The notes: a model not told the origin generated them from the letters alone. A DNA stretch of 64,000 nucleotides from Toxoplasma gondii ME49 (GCF_000006565.2 NC_031476.1:4525900-4589899); one strand, 5' to 3'. Positions 1 to 13,400 are shown, numbered from the stretch's first letter. Numbers and translations are program-made.

Positions 1-251
1 GCTTCCGAAGTGAAGAGAGAGAGAGAAAGGAGCCGCGACTTTACAAGAAACGGCGACGCGAAGACAGACACAGTGCCGGACGAGCTGTGGGAATCAGGAG
101 AGAGACAGAAATCACAGGTTTGCAAACGAGCGTACACGGAAGAGATGGAAAAGGGCAGAGGGTCTTGGTTGATTGTAAAAGGGATAAACAGAGAAACGAT
201 CAGTTGCTGAAAAGCAGGAGGAGAAGTCACGCAGGCAGAAAAGAGACATAC
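1..251 (-). other. Intron of the pseudophosphatase gene reaching the left edge
   Basis: On the minus strand this follows the donor GAG|GTATGT at 252/251. It is rich in GA runs on the plus strand. I see no further exon before the window ends. Confidence 0.5.
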
Positions 252-2769
252 CTCGGCGAGAGGAAGACGCAGGCGAATGTGATTTAGTGTCTGGATAACT
301 CCATGGCCTTCGTCAATGAGGAACCAAGCGACGACGCCGGGAGCGACTGTGTTCTCGCCTCTGTAATCGTACACCTGGAAAGAAGGGAATCGCAAACAAC
401 CAACGAACAAATTCGAAATCGCGGACATGGGCGCCGAGTGCTGCCGACAAAGAGCAAGGAACGGCATACACGTACCTCTCTCGAAAAGCAGAGACGTATG
501 ACTGTCGAAGTCACCAAAGATCCTTCTCACCTCTGCGCCCCTCGCGTCTACAGGTCGCAGCTCTCTCTCTATCTTCTATGTAACTCTCTCTCTCTATATG
601 AATATGTATTGATAGATATGAATGTGCTCTCTTCTGCGTTTGCCCCCGCTGCTTGCTCTCTGGACTCTTACAAGAGCGGCAACATCCCGTTCTTTAGCTT
701 GTCTGAGGAGAGAGGCCGCCGCCTCAAAGGGGAACGAGCCGACGTCGTTGAAAGGCATGTCATGAACTTCAAAGCCAGCAGGGGAGGAGGCGGCAGACAC
801 AAGCTGACGAACGCGCCTGGGCGACTGTGTCTGAGCATCCGACTCCGCGGCAGGAAGCGGACAGGGCGTCGTCGTCAAGTTGACGACGACCTTGATTTCA
901 AAGTGTCTGAGGATGTCCTCGTTTTCATGAATCAAGGAAGGCGACGAAGCGACAAAAACCGCGAAACTCGACGCGGGAGCCTCTGTCGCGCTTCGTCCGA
1001 GCATCCGACGCGTCGCCAGCCGCGCCAGACTGGCGCGGGGGCCTCCCTCTCGCCACTGCAAAGAAAGGAAAGGAAATGCGTTTGTGGCGGTCTTCTTCCG
1101 AGACTGTCAGGTTGGCGGAAGCGCGACGGGGAAAGCAGGAGATTACGGGGAGGGGGGTGGGGAACAAGAAGAAGCGGAAGAGAGCGAGAGAGGTTGAGAG
1201 GCAACTCACACACGTTGTGGCGAGTCAACGCCTGAGTTGTCAAGGCGAAGAAAGTCGCACCCGAGCAGAGAACGGGGATGCAAGAGACTACCGAGAAACA
1301 GATCCCGAAGGCGCCGAGGAGCAAACGATTGGCAAGGCTCCAGATGAATCGATCACCGAGACTCGGGAAGATGTCGCAGCAGAAGGCGGCTGCGAGCCGG
1401 GTGCAGAGGGAGGCGCACAGCAACATGGAGCCCAAGGGAAGGCAATTGGAGGAGACAGACAAAGCATGAGAAAAAGCGCCAGTTGGAAGAACAAAACGAG
1501 GATCCCCTCGATGCTCGAAAAGACTCTCCGTACCTCTTGGAGCTTCGACGGCGCGCGACGAGCGGATGCTGCAGCTCCGGTGTTTGGAAGACAAGAAGAA
1601 GTCTGCTTTTCTCGAAGAGGAGGAATGAGCTCGACGGGACCAGGAAGCAGCAGATCCGACGTGATTGAGAGCGGACTGTACCGACACCCGAGGGAGGAGA
1701 TGCCGCCTGAGAAAGAGCGAATGACAGACGACGACGAAGAGGAGCGAAGCCGAAGACGCGTCAGAGAGTGGAAGCCATTGTCGAGCACTGGCAACGATGA
1801 AGGCGGAGACGGGATTGGGCGCGACAAGAAGACAGACACAGGCAGACAGCCGGCGAGGGAGACCGAACAAGGAGAAACAAAAGAAACGAAGAAGAACGGC
1901 TGAGAGAAGGAAGGCGGAGGGATGAGGGTAAGCGTAAAGGACATGACTAGACGCGAAGAAAACAACGACAGAAGAAAGTGGAGTGACGACGAAAGTGCGA
2001 GCGAAGGAATGAGAGAGACAGAGGAAGAGAGAGAGAGGAAGGAAGAGAGGAAAAGGAGAGGCGAGGAAAGGCGTCTAGGTTCAGAACGAAGAAAGAGTAG
2101 GACATGGAAGGCGAGAGCATGTGGACGAGGAAAGAACAGAAAGTGGGTACCTGCGAGTACAATAGCAGCCTTGAAGCGGGCTCCGCTGTCGAGCAAACAA
2201 TTCAGGAACATAAGGAGAAGAGGATCGTCGTCTCCCTCGCCGTACATGATCACCTGCAGCCGAACAGTGAACACAGACATGACAGATGTGGAGGAAAAGA
2301 AGCGCAGAAACATGCGAAGAACCGGAGGGAGGGGCTCTTCAGGAAAGAGGAACGGCTGACAGCATGGCCCCAAAGCGGCAGGGGGAAACACAGAGACAGC
2401 GACAGCGTCGGAGGGAGGACAGAGAGAAGAAAAACACAAGAGTGAAGGACGACATATGTAAACAGGTCCAGGATAAACTGGTGAAGAGCACAGACGACTC
2501 CCGTGACAACTCCCTTTAGACAGAGCTTTTCACTCGAGTTTCAAACTCGACATATCCGAGTCTTCGCGAGAGGTATCACTTGTCTCAATCCGACGCCTCT
2601 TGCCAGACCAAAATGCTTGCGCGCCCGCCTGGATGCGCCAATCAACACTCACCAACATGCAAGTACATCTGAGGACTGGCGTTTTCCTCAAACCACTCGG
2701 CTCTCAGGATCCTTGCCTTCCTTCTCTTCAACTACATTCCTTTACAGGCACATCCATCCGTATCTCCAC

Positions 2770-2804
<35 letters not shown>

Positions 2805-2850
2805 TAATCGAATGTATAAATTACATATATACGCATATATACATATTCGC

Positions 2851-2884
<34 letters not shown>

Positions 2885-2952
2885 GTTTCCCTCCATCGCA
2901 AGCTTTATCTCTCGAGGTACTTCCACGGTCACGTCTAGTCTGTCGTATGTAC

Positions 2953-2994
<42 letters not shown>

Positions 2995-5900
2995 ATGTAT
3001 TTATATACATTTATATTTATATATGTATATACATAGGTATCACAGTTGAGTTGCCTCTTCCCTCGTTTTTACTTTGATGCACCGCAACGTTTGACTGCAT
3101 TTCATTGCCTCTCAGCATGCCATTCCGCGCCTCAGCGTCCTCAGGGGTCCTCGCGCTTGCGGCTCCTCTTCGTCCTGGCACCACGCAGATTCGAGTCACT
3201 TTCTTCTCACCGTGCGAAATTTGCAGACGGTTCTCAGCCATGCCTTGAGGGCGGCGAGTCTCTTCGGCTCCTCCTCGGATTCTGCATCAGCCGCCTCCGC
3301 TTTCTCCTCTGCCTCGTTCTTCCCCGCTTCATCTGAAGCCATCTGCGAAGGCGACGGCAGAGAAGAAGAGAGATCTTCCCGACCGGAGAGATTCCTGGAG
3401 GGCGTTGCGCGCTTCATTGCCGCCGCTGCCACTGTGGCCCTGTCTGCAAAGAGGAAACGAACAGCGAGAAAAACTCAGGGTGCTTTTAAATGCAAAGTCG
3501 TAAGCATCGACGAATATCAAATGTATACATATACCAAAGAACTGATAGTATGCATATATATATTTATACCTTTAATTGCAACTACATGAACAATAGAATG
3601 TACCAAAGATATATGCTATATATATATATATATATATTCCAAAGACAGGAAGACTACATGCACCGACCCGAACACCTTGTATGTGCAGAGACCAAATATC
3701 TCAATACAGATACGTGAATTCCAGATACATGAAAAAAAATATGTGGACATTAGATATCGGAATGTCATAGACGCGTAGGCGAGCGGTGATGATGGCACCC
3801 ATGTTTAGCGTTCAAAGAGCCTGCGACGAGCTCTTCGGACGGCGGCCCTAGAAATCGTAGATCTCTGCTGTTCTTGCGATGCCGCCGCCTCATGAGGCAG
3901 AACGAACGGAGAGACGAGACGCGTGTACAGACAGGCGAAAAGCCGCGAAAGGGAGAACAAGCAAGCTGAGGTGAGAGGGAACGCAGTCCGAGAAGACACA
4001 GAGGAATCAAGAAACGTCGCCACGCGAAAGGCGGCAAGAGAAGGAATACGGTGAAAGGGGAGAAGAAAGGCGAAGATGCAGAAGACGCTGCTCCACGCCG
4101 AGAGAAATTAGCAAACAGGCAGATGGAGCACACTACGACGTGAAGCTGTTGAGGGAGAAACTGGACAGAATCAAAAGATGGGACGAGACAAAAAAAAAGT
4201 GAGGAGATGAGGAGACAGTCTGGCTCGGAATCACTTGAAGCGGAGAACTCACAAATTCATAAACAACATACGTCGTTACCTGCCAAAACTGTGTGGGCAT
4301 TCAACCGGTGGTTTTCTGCGGTTGAAGCCTCAGCGTCGGCGCCGGTGGTTTCTGGTTCTCCCGTCTGCGTGCATGATCAAAGAAGACGCAAAGCTTTCCC
4401 CATTCGAAAAGGATTCACTTTTCATGCAGAACAAATATACGGGGAGCTGTCGCAGAGTAGCCTCTCTCCGCTCCACCTGCCCGTTCCACGGGGTGTACGT
4501 ACACTCGGCGGGTGGACAAACCCGTTTGAACTGTCCTTCGTCTCAAGGCTCAGGCGGAGTGGATGCTCTCCTATATGCTCTTCTCAGCAAATTCTCGAAC
4601 GAAGAGGCCCACACAGGCCACTAAGCAGTTAGTCGCACGCATGCCGGAGTTGAATCACAAACGCTAGTAGAACGTCTTCTCGCTTTTTTCCTCTTGTTTG
4701 CCTTCCCGTTCCTCTCTGGACCTCGTCCCCGCCTTCTGTCTCCATCGATCCCCATAGCCACTCCCATCTGTCTCTCTGCGTCTTCTTCTCGTCACGTGAC
4801 GAAAAGAGGCCGCGAGTCTCAATCGGTGGCGACAGGCTGCCAACCTCGTAACTCAGCTAGTCTCCCATGCTATCACGAGAACAGACTACGCTCCATCGTT
4901 GCCGACAGATCACTGCCAAAGACTTCTCCTGCACCCTCTGAGTCTGCACTCACCTCCGCAAGAGTGTCTCGGCTGTTGCCGCCTTCCTTGTCTCCGGATC
5001 GTCTGCTCTCTTCTTCTCGCTGCGTCTGACTGCGCTGAGAGTTGAGAGCGACCAAAGACGGAGCTGTCGAGTCGGAGGCACCTGCATGCGGGGTGAAGAC
5101 GATGGGGGATGGAGGAGTGTTCTCGCCCTTTGAGTCTCGTTTCTTTTCACTCTTTTTCGCAGAACTCGGGAGGGTCTGAGTGCGCGAGAGAAAGGCCGGA
5201 AACACAAAGCGAGGACTACGCGCAGCCGGATTCGCCGCCGCCGATTTCGAGACCGGGGGTGCCAAGCCTAAAGCAGCACACCACAAGTCAAAGAAGCATT
5301 TCGCCGCACCGACAGACAAATGAGCAGAAACATCCACATCTGTGGAGACAGGGCGAGGAGGCGACGGAAGAAGAACCATCTAGAGTCAGACTTCGCCGTC
5401 AGCAGGCTCGCACAGTGCGGAGAGGCACCAACGTATGTTCGCCACCATCGACTACGAAACAAACAGAACTGAGTGGGTGGGTGCATTCTCAAACGTCTAT
5501 GGAGAATCCCAGCCCATCTACGAAGCTAGTAGGTGGCACATGCACTATACACGATGCAGATATACACTTGTGCAAATCTACGCATATATATATATATATA
5601 TATATAGTATATATACAGATATATATATATATATATAGTATATATATTTATATATATACAGAACGCATATATATATATATATATAGCATGTATATATATA
5701 CACAGATATATATATATATAGTATATATATATATATAGTATATATATATATATATACAGAGAGAGACGCACCTTTTCGTTGTTTGAAGAGGTCCGCATTT
5801 GTGACTAGAGGGGTTCCGTGTTTTTCAAAGTATTCGAGTACGACAGCGACGTCGTGAGAACTCCTCCATGGGCAAATTGCGTAGTGAAGGTGGTTGACTT

Positions 5901-6297
5901 CGTATTTCTCTCTTTCTCGGCAGTCAAAAACGACCGCGAGATGTCGATCTGCGAGGCTGTTGATGAGACAGTACACCAGAGACGGGCTGGCCGGCTTCCA
6001 CTTCTTCCTCGTGTTCAGTTGCTTCTCTCCCTCCAGCAGCCGGGAGGCAGGCGGCGCGCCTCCAGAGTTTGACATGTCTTTAACGGAATCTGCGCCTGCT
6101 TTGAAGGTATCTCTTTCTGCTCCCGCTCTTTGCTCGGAGCTGCATGAGCTCTTGTGCTCTCGGGCCTTGGCTGCATCGCACGCACAGTTCTTTTCTCGAG
6201 GAGACTCGAAAGCGGCCTGCGGACCTGAAGTCCTCGACGCCTCCTCTTCGCCCCGACACGCGCCCAGGCCTCGCTGCCTGGTGCACGATTGACCCAT
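252..6297 (-). CDS. Rhodanese + dual-specificity phosphatase-like pseudophosphatase (MK-STYX-like), 3' end outside the window
   Basis: Eight phase-consistent minus exons: 6297-5772, 5339-4954, 4364-4280, 3443-3211, 2253-2151, 1231-1212, 1055-672 and 374-252, giving 620 codons; the gene continues left of base 1. The start is ATG at 6297 in a good context (CACCATGGG). The N-terminus MGQSCT fits a myristoylation site with a neighbouring Cys for palmitoylation, so membrane anchoring is inferred. Residues ~118-175 hold a rhodanese first half ([11 protein letters not shown]). After a Ser-rich insertion, the second half ([10 protein letters not shown]..., IVLAGGVDSPQRW) ends in the 20-nt exon. A DSP fold follows ([26 protein letters not shown]). 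Where active DSPs have HCxxGxxRS, this protein reads YDYRGENTV, so the catalytic Cys is Asp and the Arg is Thr. The order rhodanese then dead DSP matches MK-STYX/STYXL1. A scaffolding or regulatory role in phospho-signalling is inferred. The homology is by eye; the splice phases support the model strongly. Confidence 0.65.
2773..3036. repeat. TA-rich microsatellite cluster in an intron
   Basis: Three blocks of near-perfect (TA)n at about 2773-2801, 2850-2885 and 2950-3036, separated by short unique sequence. They lie in the intron between pseudophosphatase exons 3443-3211 and 2253-2151. A further (TA)n block at 3617-3638 lies in the preceding intron. Confidence 0.9.
4493..4504. repeat. Copy of the GTGTACGTACAC palindrome
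   Basis: Exact 12-bp core GTGTACGTACAC, preceded by GG. It lies in the intron between exons 5339-4954 and 4364-4280 of the pseudophosphatase gene. Confidence 0.8.
5583..5757. repeat. TA-rich microsatellite in first intron of the pseudophosphatase gene
   Basis: About 175 bp made almost entirely of (TA)n blocks broken by short GTA, ACAGA and GCATG units. It sits 15 bp inside the donor of the first coding exon (AAAAG|GTGCG at 5772). Confidence 0.9.
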
Positions 6298-9200
6298 GGT
6301 GGAGGCGGCCAGACGAGAGACAGAATGCTGTGAAAAGGGAGATATGCGACGACGAACGTCTGGAGAGAAAGCGGCAGAAGCGACGGAGCCGCGAGCACAG
6401 CTGCACCGGAGAAGTGCGGATCCAGACTCGCGGTTTCAGTCTGAGAAAACAGACATCGGCGAGCAGTTCCCAAGGTGCTGAGCAGGACTCCAGATCCTTG
6501 ATGCCCGCGGCTGTCGATCAGCGAGACGGCAAGAAGGACTCAAAGAGACAAAAATCCGAAAGGAAGAAAAGGCGAAACGTCTCTTTCAACCTGCAAAGAC
6601 ACCAGGAAAGATCTTCCCGTGTCGTTGATCAAAAGCGCTGCAAGGCGTCGGATGGCGTATACGCAACGGAAAGAACGAACCTCGGAATGCCTTAAAATGA
6701 CGAAGAATCCTGCCGTAACAATAGGGGGGAGTATCAAAGACGGCAACGAAAAAACGTGGACGGTGTGAAGATTGGTGGAAAATCTGTCCGTTGAAGTCCG
6801 AGAAGCACTGAAAGGTCTCCGACACACGAAAGCAGATAAAGTTGCCACTGCTGCCATGAAGTGTATGGGGAGAAACCGCTACGTGCTGCTCTGGTGGCCA
6901 GGGGAGGAACGAGAATCAGTCGAGCATTGGGGCGAGGATGAAGAGACGAGAAAAGCATAGCCCGATCCACCGGCTCTGAGGAAAAGTATTTCCGTTGAAT
7001 AAACGTCGAGGGCATCGAACCGCATGGGAGCAGGAAGCCAGCAAGCATGCTGCAGCTCTCATGAAACCTGTTGAACTACCTGTTGAAAGCTCTGTCGCTC
7101 CCAGTCCACGAGAAACCGAAGCTTTCGGCGCAAAAGAGCCGGCAGAGCGGGAGCAGAGAACGACCGAAGAGTGGGAAAGAAAAGTCGACGCACAAATAAT
7201 ATGAAATAGAAGCTGGAGGAGAGACGGCACCGATGGTCCGCTGGCTGGTCTGCAGCAGCAACGCCTCAATCCTCAAGGCGAAACTTTGAAGGCGTGATGG
7301 TGCGTAGGCGACGACTCACCCAGCGGTCTAGGCACACCTTCTTCTTTGAAGGACCTGCTATCTATGCAGACAAAAACTCCAGGGAAAGGTCAACGTTTCT
7401 TACTGCGGCTGTGCCACAGGTCGGGTGCTCCGCGATCTCCGCTATTCGGAGAGAAAGCGGCCAACAACCGCAAAGGAACCGTCGGAAAGCGCAACCCTGG
7501 AGAGCAACTTGCACGCCAAAGACGTGAAAAACTGGAAATTCGAGAGAGCTTGACAAACGGCCGATGAAGTCTCGGGCGCGCGACTCGAGAGCTACCGGTA
7601 TGCCACGACGGCGGCCGCGAGGCAGATCTTCAGGACGCTCCGAGGCGCACACACTTTCCGGCGTGTTTTCGCGTTTCGAGACGCAGCGGGAATCCGAAGT
7701 CACAAAACAGTTAGACTACGCTTGACGCAACCAGGGCCTGCAAAGGGGACGAGAAGCACAAATTCCGCTTGCGCTGTTAAAGCCCAGTTATTTCGTTTGT
7801 CATGGGCAACCGACAGAGAAAAAGGATCACGTGGGTTCCTGACATCCGTTCCGCAGCAAAAAATGCGTTCCGCTCGTGCTTTGTTGAAGTCACCGAAAAA
7901 CGAACAGTGTGATTGGGTCGCCGGGACACCAAAAACGCGGGAGAAAGCAGCAAGACAAGAACCGGCGCCGCTCGGCGGGTCAACGCAAGCCTGCCGCGCG
8001 AAAACGCAGTCTCGAGGATGCGCAACACAACAGAACAGGCAGCCGTCGCAACATCCGCATTTACTGGCAGTCCACGCTGGGGTGTATGTACAGCGCAAGT
8101 TCATGACCGAGCACGTAAACCTCTGTGGCAGGCGGAGTAAATCGCTTGGTTCAAAGCAACGGCTGCGCGAAAGCGTTTTGAACGCCGTTTCGCTCTGGAC
8201 GAACTCGCAGCTGTCGAAAGTCCGAACACGCTACCGCTCTGGGCTTGCAATGGCGGCGACCTCGGCGGCGTTTAGTAGTCGTCCGGCTCCTGCCGCAACC
8301 GTTGCGATGGCACACCCGACGCTTCTGTCTCGTAGTAAGCTGCATCAGTTCGCTAAGAGTTCCTAGAATGCACTGAGACATAAATACGAGGAACAGAGCC
8401 GGTGAGTGATTTAATGCAGAGGAAGATGACTTCCTCCTCGAGGGACCCCTCTTCCACGTCTGATCCTGGTGTGCCACTGTCATGGGTATGGGTACGATAG
8501 CCGTACATGGGCATGCCGCGTTGCATCCGTGTCTCTCGACCGATGCAGTTGAATGTGAATCGAAATGCACACGACCCTGCAAATGTGATGTGCAGGTGCA
8601 GAGCCTGTTCACAACCCGCTTCAGGTCCGCCGCCTAGTTTCCACGTGGCAATCCCGTGCAATTCACAGCGGGCCCTCACTGAGCAGAACTGCTGTGGAAA
8701 ACGAAGAATCGGTCACGGCTGTCAACTGCCTCAATGTGTGGTGCTGAAATATTTCGTGGAAGTGCAGTTTTACTGGCAACTACAACCGGGGCCGCCCAGT
8801 CTAAGACGGTTCTCCGCGGGTGCACGATATAGGACACCAGGTTTTGGGAAATTGGTCGTTGGTCGCTCATAGAATCTGCCTCATAGTGGTCTTTACACAT
8901 ATCTGCTAGACATAGAAATCAACGCATTTGCTGAAAAGGAGTTCTGTATCACTTCGTATCATCTGGGTGTGTGTCTGCTTGCACTGTGAAGCACGGAGGG
9001 CGAGATAAAAAGGAACAGTGATCGTGAATTAAGGAAACATATTTATGCTGTACAAAGAAAATAGGCTCCGTGGTCTCCGCGGCGAACGCTAGGCACTTGC
9101 CGTCTATACCACACGCGCATGGCGCGTGTGAAGTTGATTTGTTTCGCGGAAACAAGCAAGACTGAGAGGCCAGTAACCACACTGACGAAACATGCGCAAC

Positions 9201-10452
9201 TCATAGTGTACCTTTGGACGGACGTTTCGAGTCTCATGGAAAAACACAAACTTAGTGGTTCTTCCGGCTTTCTTGACCATGGTAAGCGCCCTCATCGCAA
9301 GACTCGCTTCCGAGACTCTAGTGACATTTTGGTGCTCGACCACTCGTAGGGAACGTCTATTAGCATTCGACATAGCTCGTCACATGCAAGTCGCGAGTTC
9401 GTCTTCCGTGGTATGCCGTACAAAGTGGTTTGGCAAGACTCTAAAAAAGAACGTCCTTCGCGTTCGCAAAAAAGTAACAGGCAACCCATCGGACGTAACT
9501 AAGGGAATTCCGAACAAGAGCACGCGTGATAACGAGGATGTTAATTATCTGCCGACGTGGCTGAATACTCGGATGCATTTGCGTGCAAGGCACCAATGGG
9601 TTCGTGACACCTTGTCTTGCATCAGTACGCTCGAAGTCGAAGTGCACGTTATGATTTGGGTTTCATCCTTGCGAATGCCGGCCTTTTGCGAAGGACATCG
9701 CACGTCCTGTTCCTGCAAGTATCCACTGCAGAAATCATCTGACTACGCAACGTTCTGCCAACAAACTCTTCTAACACCACTATCCATCTGATGTACCAAT
9801 ACATGGTGGCGTTCCATTGGCTCTCTTTCTACAGTGATTCTCATCTGTCCTCGACTTCTGGTTGGGTGATAGGCGGCTGCTGAAGACAGACTGCCGTTCT
9901 TAGGGACAAGCCGAATACGTACACGGACGTGAGGCGGGAATGCATAACTGTTGCCGCTCTCGAATTCAAATAGCCTCATCGACGCCAAGTCAAGGGCAAA
10001 GAGGCGTCGCCATTAAGGTCCATTCTCCGTGTACAGAACACGCGTACTATTGAATCACATCCATAACTGAACTTTGCCTACGTTGGCTACCTCAGATTGG
10101 TTCTGCCCTCACACCTCGCTAGAAGATGGAACGCAAACTGCGTGTCCACTGCGTCCAGCCCCTCTGCTCAACTGCCCCACCCCAGAAGCTGCACTCAGCT
10201 TCCTTCTGCCCCTGCAGGAATGCCACAGCGCGTACAGCTATTTCATGCATGCCACCATAAAGAAAACCAGCTTCCTCTTCCCCTCTACAACCCCTGCGTC
10301 GCTCTCGTGTGCCTGCACCTCCACCGGATTTCGGTTCCCTTTACAGCTCCCTGTTCCTCTTGCCTCTGGCGAGGTGTCAGTGCTCCCTCTTCGTGACAGC
10401 TGACGTTTTCCTAACTCCCCTTTTCCGTTCCCGTAGATCATGCCTCCCGCGG
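6298..10452. other. Spacer upstream of the pseudophosphatase gene and downstream of APC2; no supported gene
   Basis: About 4.2 kb. It must hold the promoter and 5' UTR of the pseudophosphatase gene on the right side of 6297 and the 3' UTR of APC2 on the left side of 10453. Open frames of 60-214 codons occur on both strands, but none shows a recognisable domain or a chain of phase-consistent splice sites. A degenerate palindrome (GGTGTATGTACAG) lies near 8085. Confidence 0.4.
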
Positions 10453-13400
10453 CTACTCCACAAGCTCCCAGTTTCCGCAAACCTTCCTCACGCGGCCCTC
10501 CCTCTCGAGGTTCTGCAACATTTCCAGCACCTGCTCGTGGCTCCACTTCTTCGGTTCTTCGCCCTCTGCCGCCGTTCCTCCCTCCGCGCCCTTTTGTTCA
10601 CTCATCTGTTTTGCGCGTTGCTGCATGCGGGCCAGGAGAACGAACGACGGCGTGGCCTTGTGGAGGACATTCGCTACGTTCGACGCCCGTTCACGCATGA
10701 TGTCCAGGATGAAGCGCTCGGCGGTCTCGTCGCGCGGTGTACGTACACCTGAACCGGCGGCGGACGCGAGCCCGTTCCGGGCTTCCTGATTTGTCATGTG
10801 TCCCAGCGCGAACGCGTGTCGAGGCGAGTACAAAGGGCCTTTGTCGGGCGAGTCTTCGTCGTTTCGCCTCGCGCGGTCTTCTTCTTCGCCCTCGGTGAAG
10901 TCCGCAACAGTCGAGGTTCGCGGCTCGAGCAGATCCGGGGAAAACAACCCCAAAGGTCTTTCTGCCGCATGTGTCTCGAGCCCGCCGTCGCCAGGAAAGC
11001 CTCCTAGAAGCTCGGCCACGTCCTTCTCGCGCGCGGACCACAGCGCATGCATTTCCGCTGTCTGTACAGCATGACCGCCTCTGTCTCGCTTTCGCCTCTG
11101 CGAAGGAAGGGACGACAACAGCAGGGGCTGCGGATTCGAAAGGTCCAAGTCTTCGCCACAGGCAAACGGGGTCGCCTCCAGACAGCCCGCACCAGACCGG
11201 AAACCTTCTTCGATCTCCATCAAAGATCCTTCTGTCTCTCCGTCTGAGTGTCGCCTTCGTGGTCCGTCGGGCACCCAGTCCCTCACGCGCGCGGCGAGGA
11301 GAGACTTGGGTTCTTTCGGAGCTCGGCGCCTCGCCTGAAGCTCCTTCTCTGAGAGAGACGAAGATGAAGGCGAAAACGCAGAGAAGTTCCTCTCTGTCTC
11401 TTGTACGGAAACCAGACTCGCAGGTATGCGACGAGACGTCCGTGGCCTGCCCTCCAAGGCGCAGTGGGAGCGCAGGGCCGTCGCGCGCGGTTCTGATCGG
11501 GTCCCAGAGGAAAAAGGCATAAACGCGTCCCCTTCGTATTCCGATTCCGCCTCCATTCCTCCGCTTGCTTCCTCTAAGTCGCGAGGGTATCTGCCTTCTC
11601 GGTTCAGGCCCTCTGAACGCTTTTCCAGCTCCTCTGATCGATTCTCCTCCTCGCTGCTCGCAAGTCTCTGCCCGGCCTCACGGCGCGTGTACCCCAGTCC
11701 CCAGAGAGGTCGAGTCCCCGTGGAGTCGGAGGAAGGCAACTTCTGCCTCTCTCGACTTGCCATCCTTCGGCGACTCTTCTCTGTGCTCCCTCTCGAGTTC
11801 GCGGCGGCGCCCTGGACGCGCCGCTGGGGGTCTGTTGAGAGGGCATGAGGTCGCCAGGCGTCGGCCGCGCGTCTGCCACCGACAGGCGACCCAGCGCGGG
11901 GGGGTTGGCTCTCTTCGGGGGCCAGGAAATACACCCACGCGTCTCTATCGTCTCTGTCTCGTCTCCCTCGTCGTTGGCACACATCGGCTCCTCGATCGCT
12001 CCTCGCCCCGTTCGCGGCCCCCGTATTGGTCAGGAGTGTCTCGGCGCTCCTCGTCTCGGCGGCTTCACCCCAGGGCTGCACAGACGATCGCCCGTTAGAA
12101 AAGCGACGCCCACCTCCTCCTTCTGCCTCTCTTCCCTCAAGCATAATTCCCTGTCCGTTTCGTCCCTTGAGCCCCAAGGCGCTGCGTCGAGCGCGCCCAA
12201 CCCAGCCCGCCACAAGGAGAATCTTTAGGTGTCTCCGCAGGTGTCGCACCTCGATCTTGAGGGTATCTGCGATTTCCTGTGCAGACAGACAAAACGCCCC
12301 CCTCTTCTCCCTCCCCGTCTCCGCAGCGTCTCCGCGAGTCTCCGTCTCAGCCGCGCGCCCGGCCGCCAAAGTCCCCCCGACCCTCGAGGCCGCCGAACCG
12401 ACGTCCTTCCCTCCAGGCTCAGCCTCCGCGGCGTCTTCGCAGGCCTCCATCTCCTGGCCGTCGAGCAGCAGGAGAATTGCGGCTTGGTGCACAGACACCC
12501 AGGCGCGGCGGCTTCGCGGATCGCCGTCGCTCGCGCGGGAGAGAGAAAGCTCGATTTCCACGAGCGAGTCTCTGTGAAAGAACTCTGGCACCCAGCGCCC
12601 GAGGCAGTTCTCTTCGTATGCTCGAGTACACTCGTGCTCGGCCGCCCGCAGCAGCAGCGGCAGCCGCTGCATCTCGCCTTTCGGTGTCGTCTGCTGGCGG
12701 ACATCTACACTCCAGCCCCCTGCCGCGGATCGACCCGAGGCGGCGAAGGAGCCCCCGTCCGGCGCCGGCCGACAGGGCGACATGGGCGAGGGCCAGAAGA
12801 AGAGTGCGGCGAGGCAGACGGTAAGAGAGGGGAGACAGAGGGAGAGAGAAGAGTCTCCGAAGAAGGTCAGGGCAGATACTGATGGAGACACCCCACAGTC
12901 GCCCGCCGACACAGCGGCCGGAGCATCCGGCCCTGGCGCAGGGCAAACAGCCATCGACGTGCGAAATCCATCTGTCGGTCTCGGCAGAGTCCCTAAACTC
13001 TTCCGGGTGCCTGCGAGAGTGGCAACGCCTCCTGCATGTTGCCGGAGTCCGCCGTCGCCCAGCATCGTTCGCGGAATTTGCAGCTTTGCACCCACCTCAC
13101 CAGAGTCCGCAGGACTCTCCTGCCCTTCCGGAAAGAGGCCCAGTGGCCCGGGTCCCCAGCCGGCGGAGCCCGCGGTCGTCCGGCGCCTCAAGGCGACTCG
13201 CAGACTCCGGCGGGGCCTGGACGGCGTGGGCGAGGCGGACGAGGCGGAGGACGGGGAGACAAGAGGCGACACACGCGAGCGCGACAGGCGCGTAGAGGCC
13301 GGAGCCGCAGACAGCGGCGTAGTTTCTCTGTCCTCGTCCGAGGGATCGAACAACGCGGCGGAAGGCCGTGACCGCCTCCGCTGCGGCTGCGAGGGCAGCC

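Noticed and set aside
303..1903. Long plus-strand frames (310 and 275 codons)
   Set aside because: They lie opposite the phase-consistent pseudophosphatase exons, are Arg/Glu-rich, and have no domain or splice logic; shadows of GA-rich sequence.
1288..2439. 383-codon minus-strand frame as a gene of its own
   Set aside because: Only the 103-bp piece 2253-2151 is bounded by good splice sites and carries rhodanese sequence; the rest is Ser/Leu/Phe-rich translation of CT-rich intron.
5578..5771. Tyr/Ile repeat peptides encoded by TA arrays
   Set aside because: Translation of (TA)n in an intron just past a good donor at 5772.
8360..9800. Possible mitochondrial-DNA insertion (such fragments are common in T. 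gondii nuclear DNA)
   Set aside because: I could not recognise cob, cox1, cox3 or rRNA fragments by eye; a BLAST against the mitochondrial sequence would be needed.
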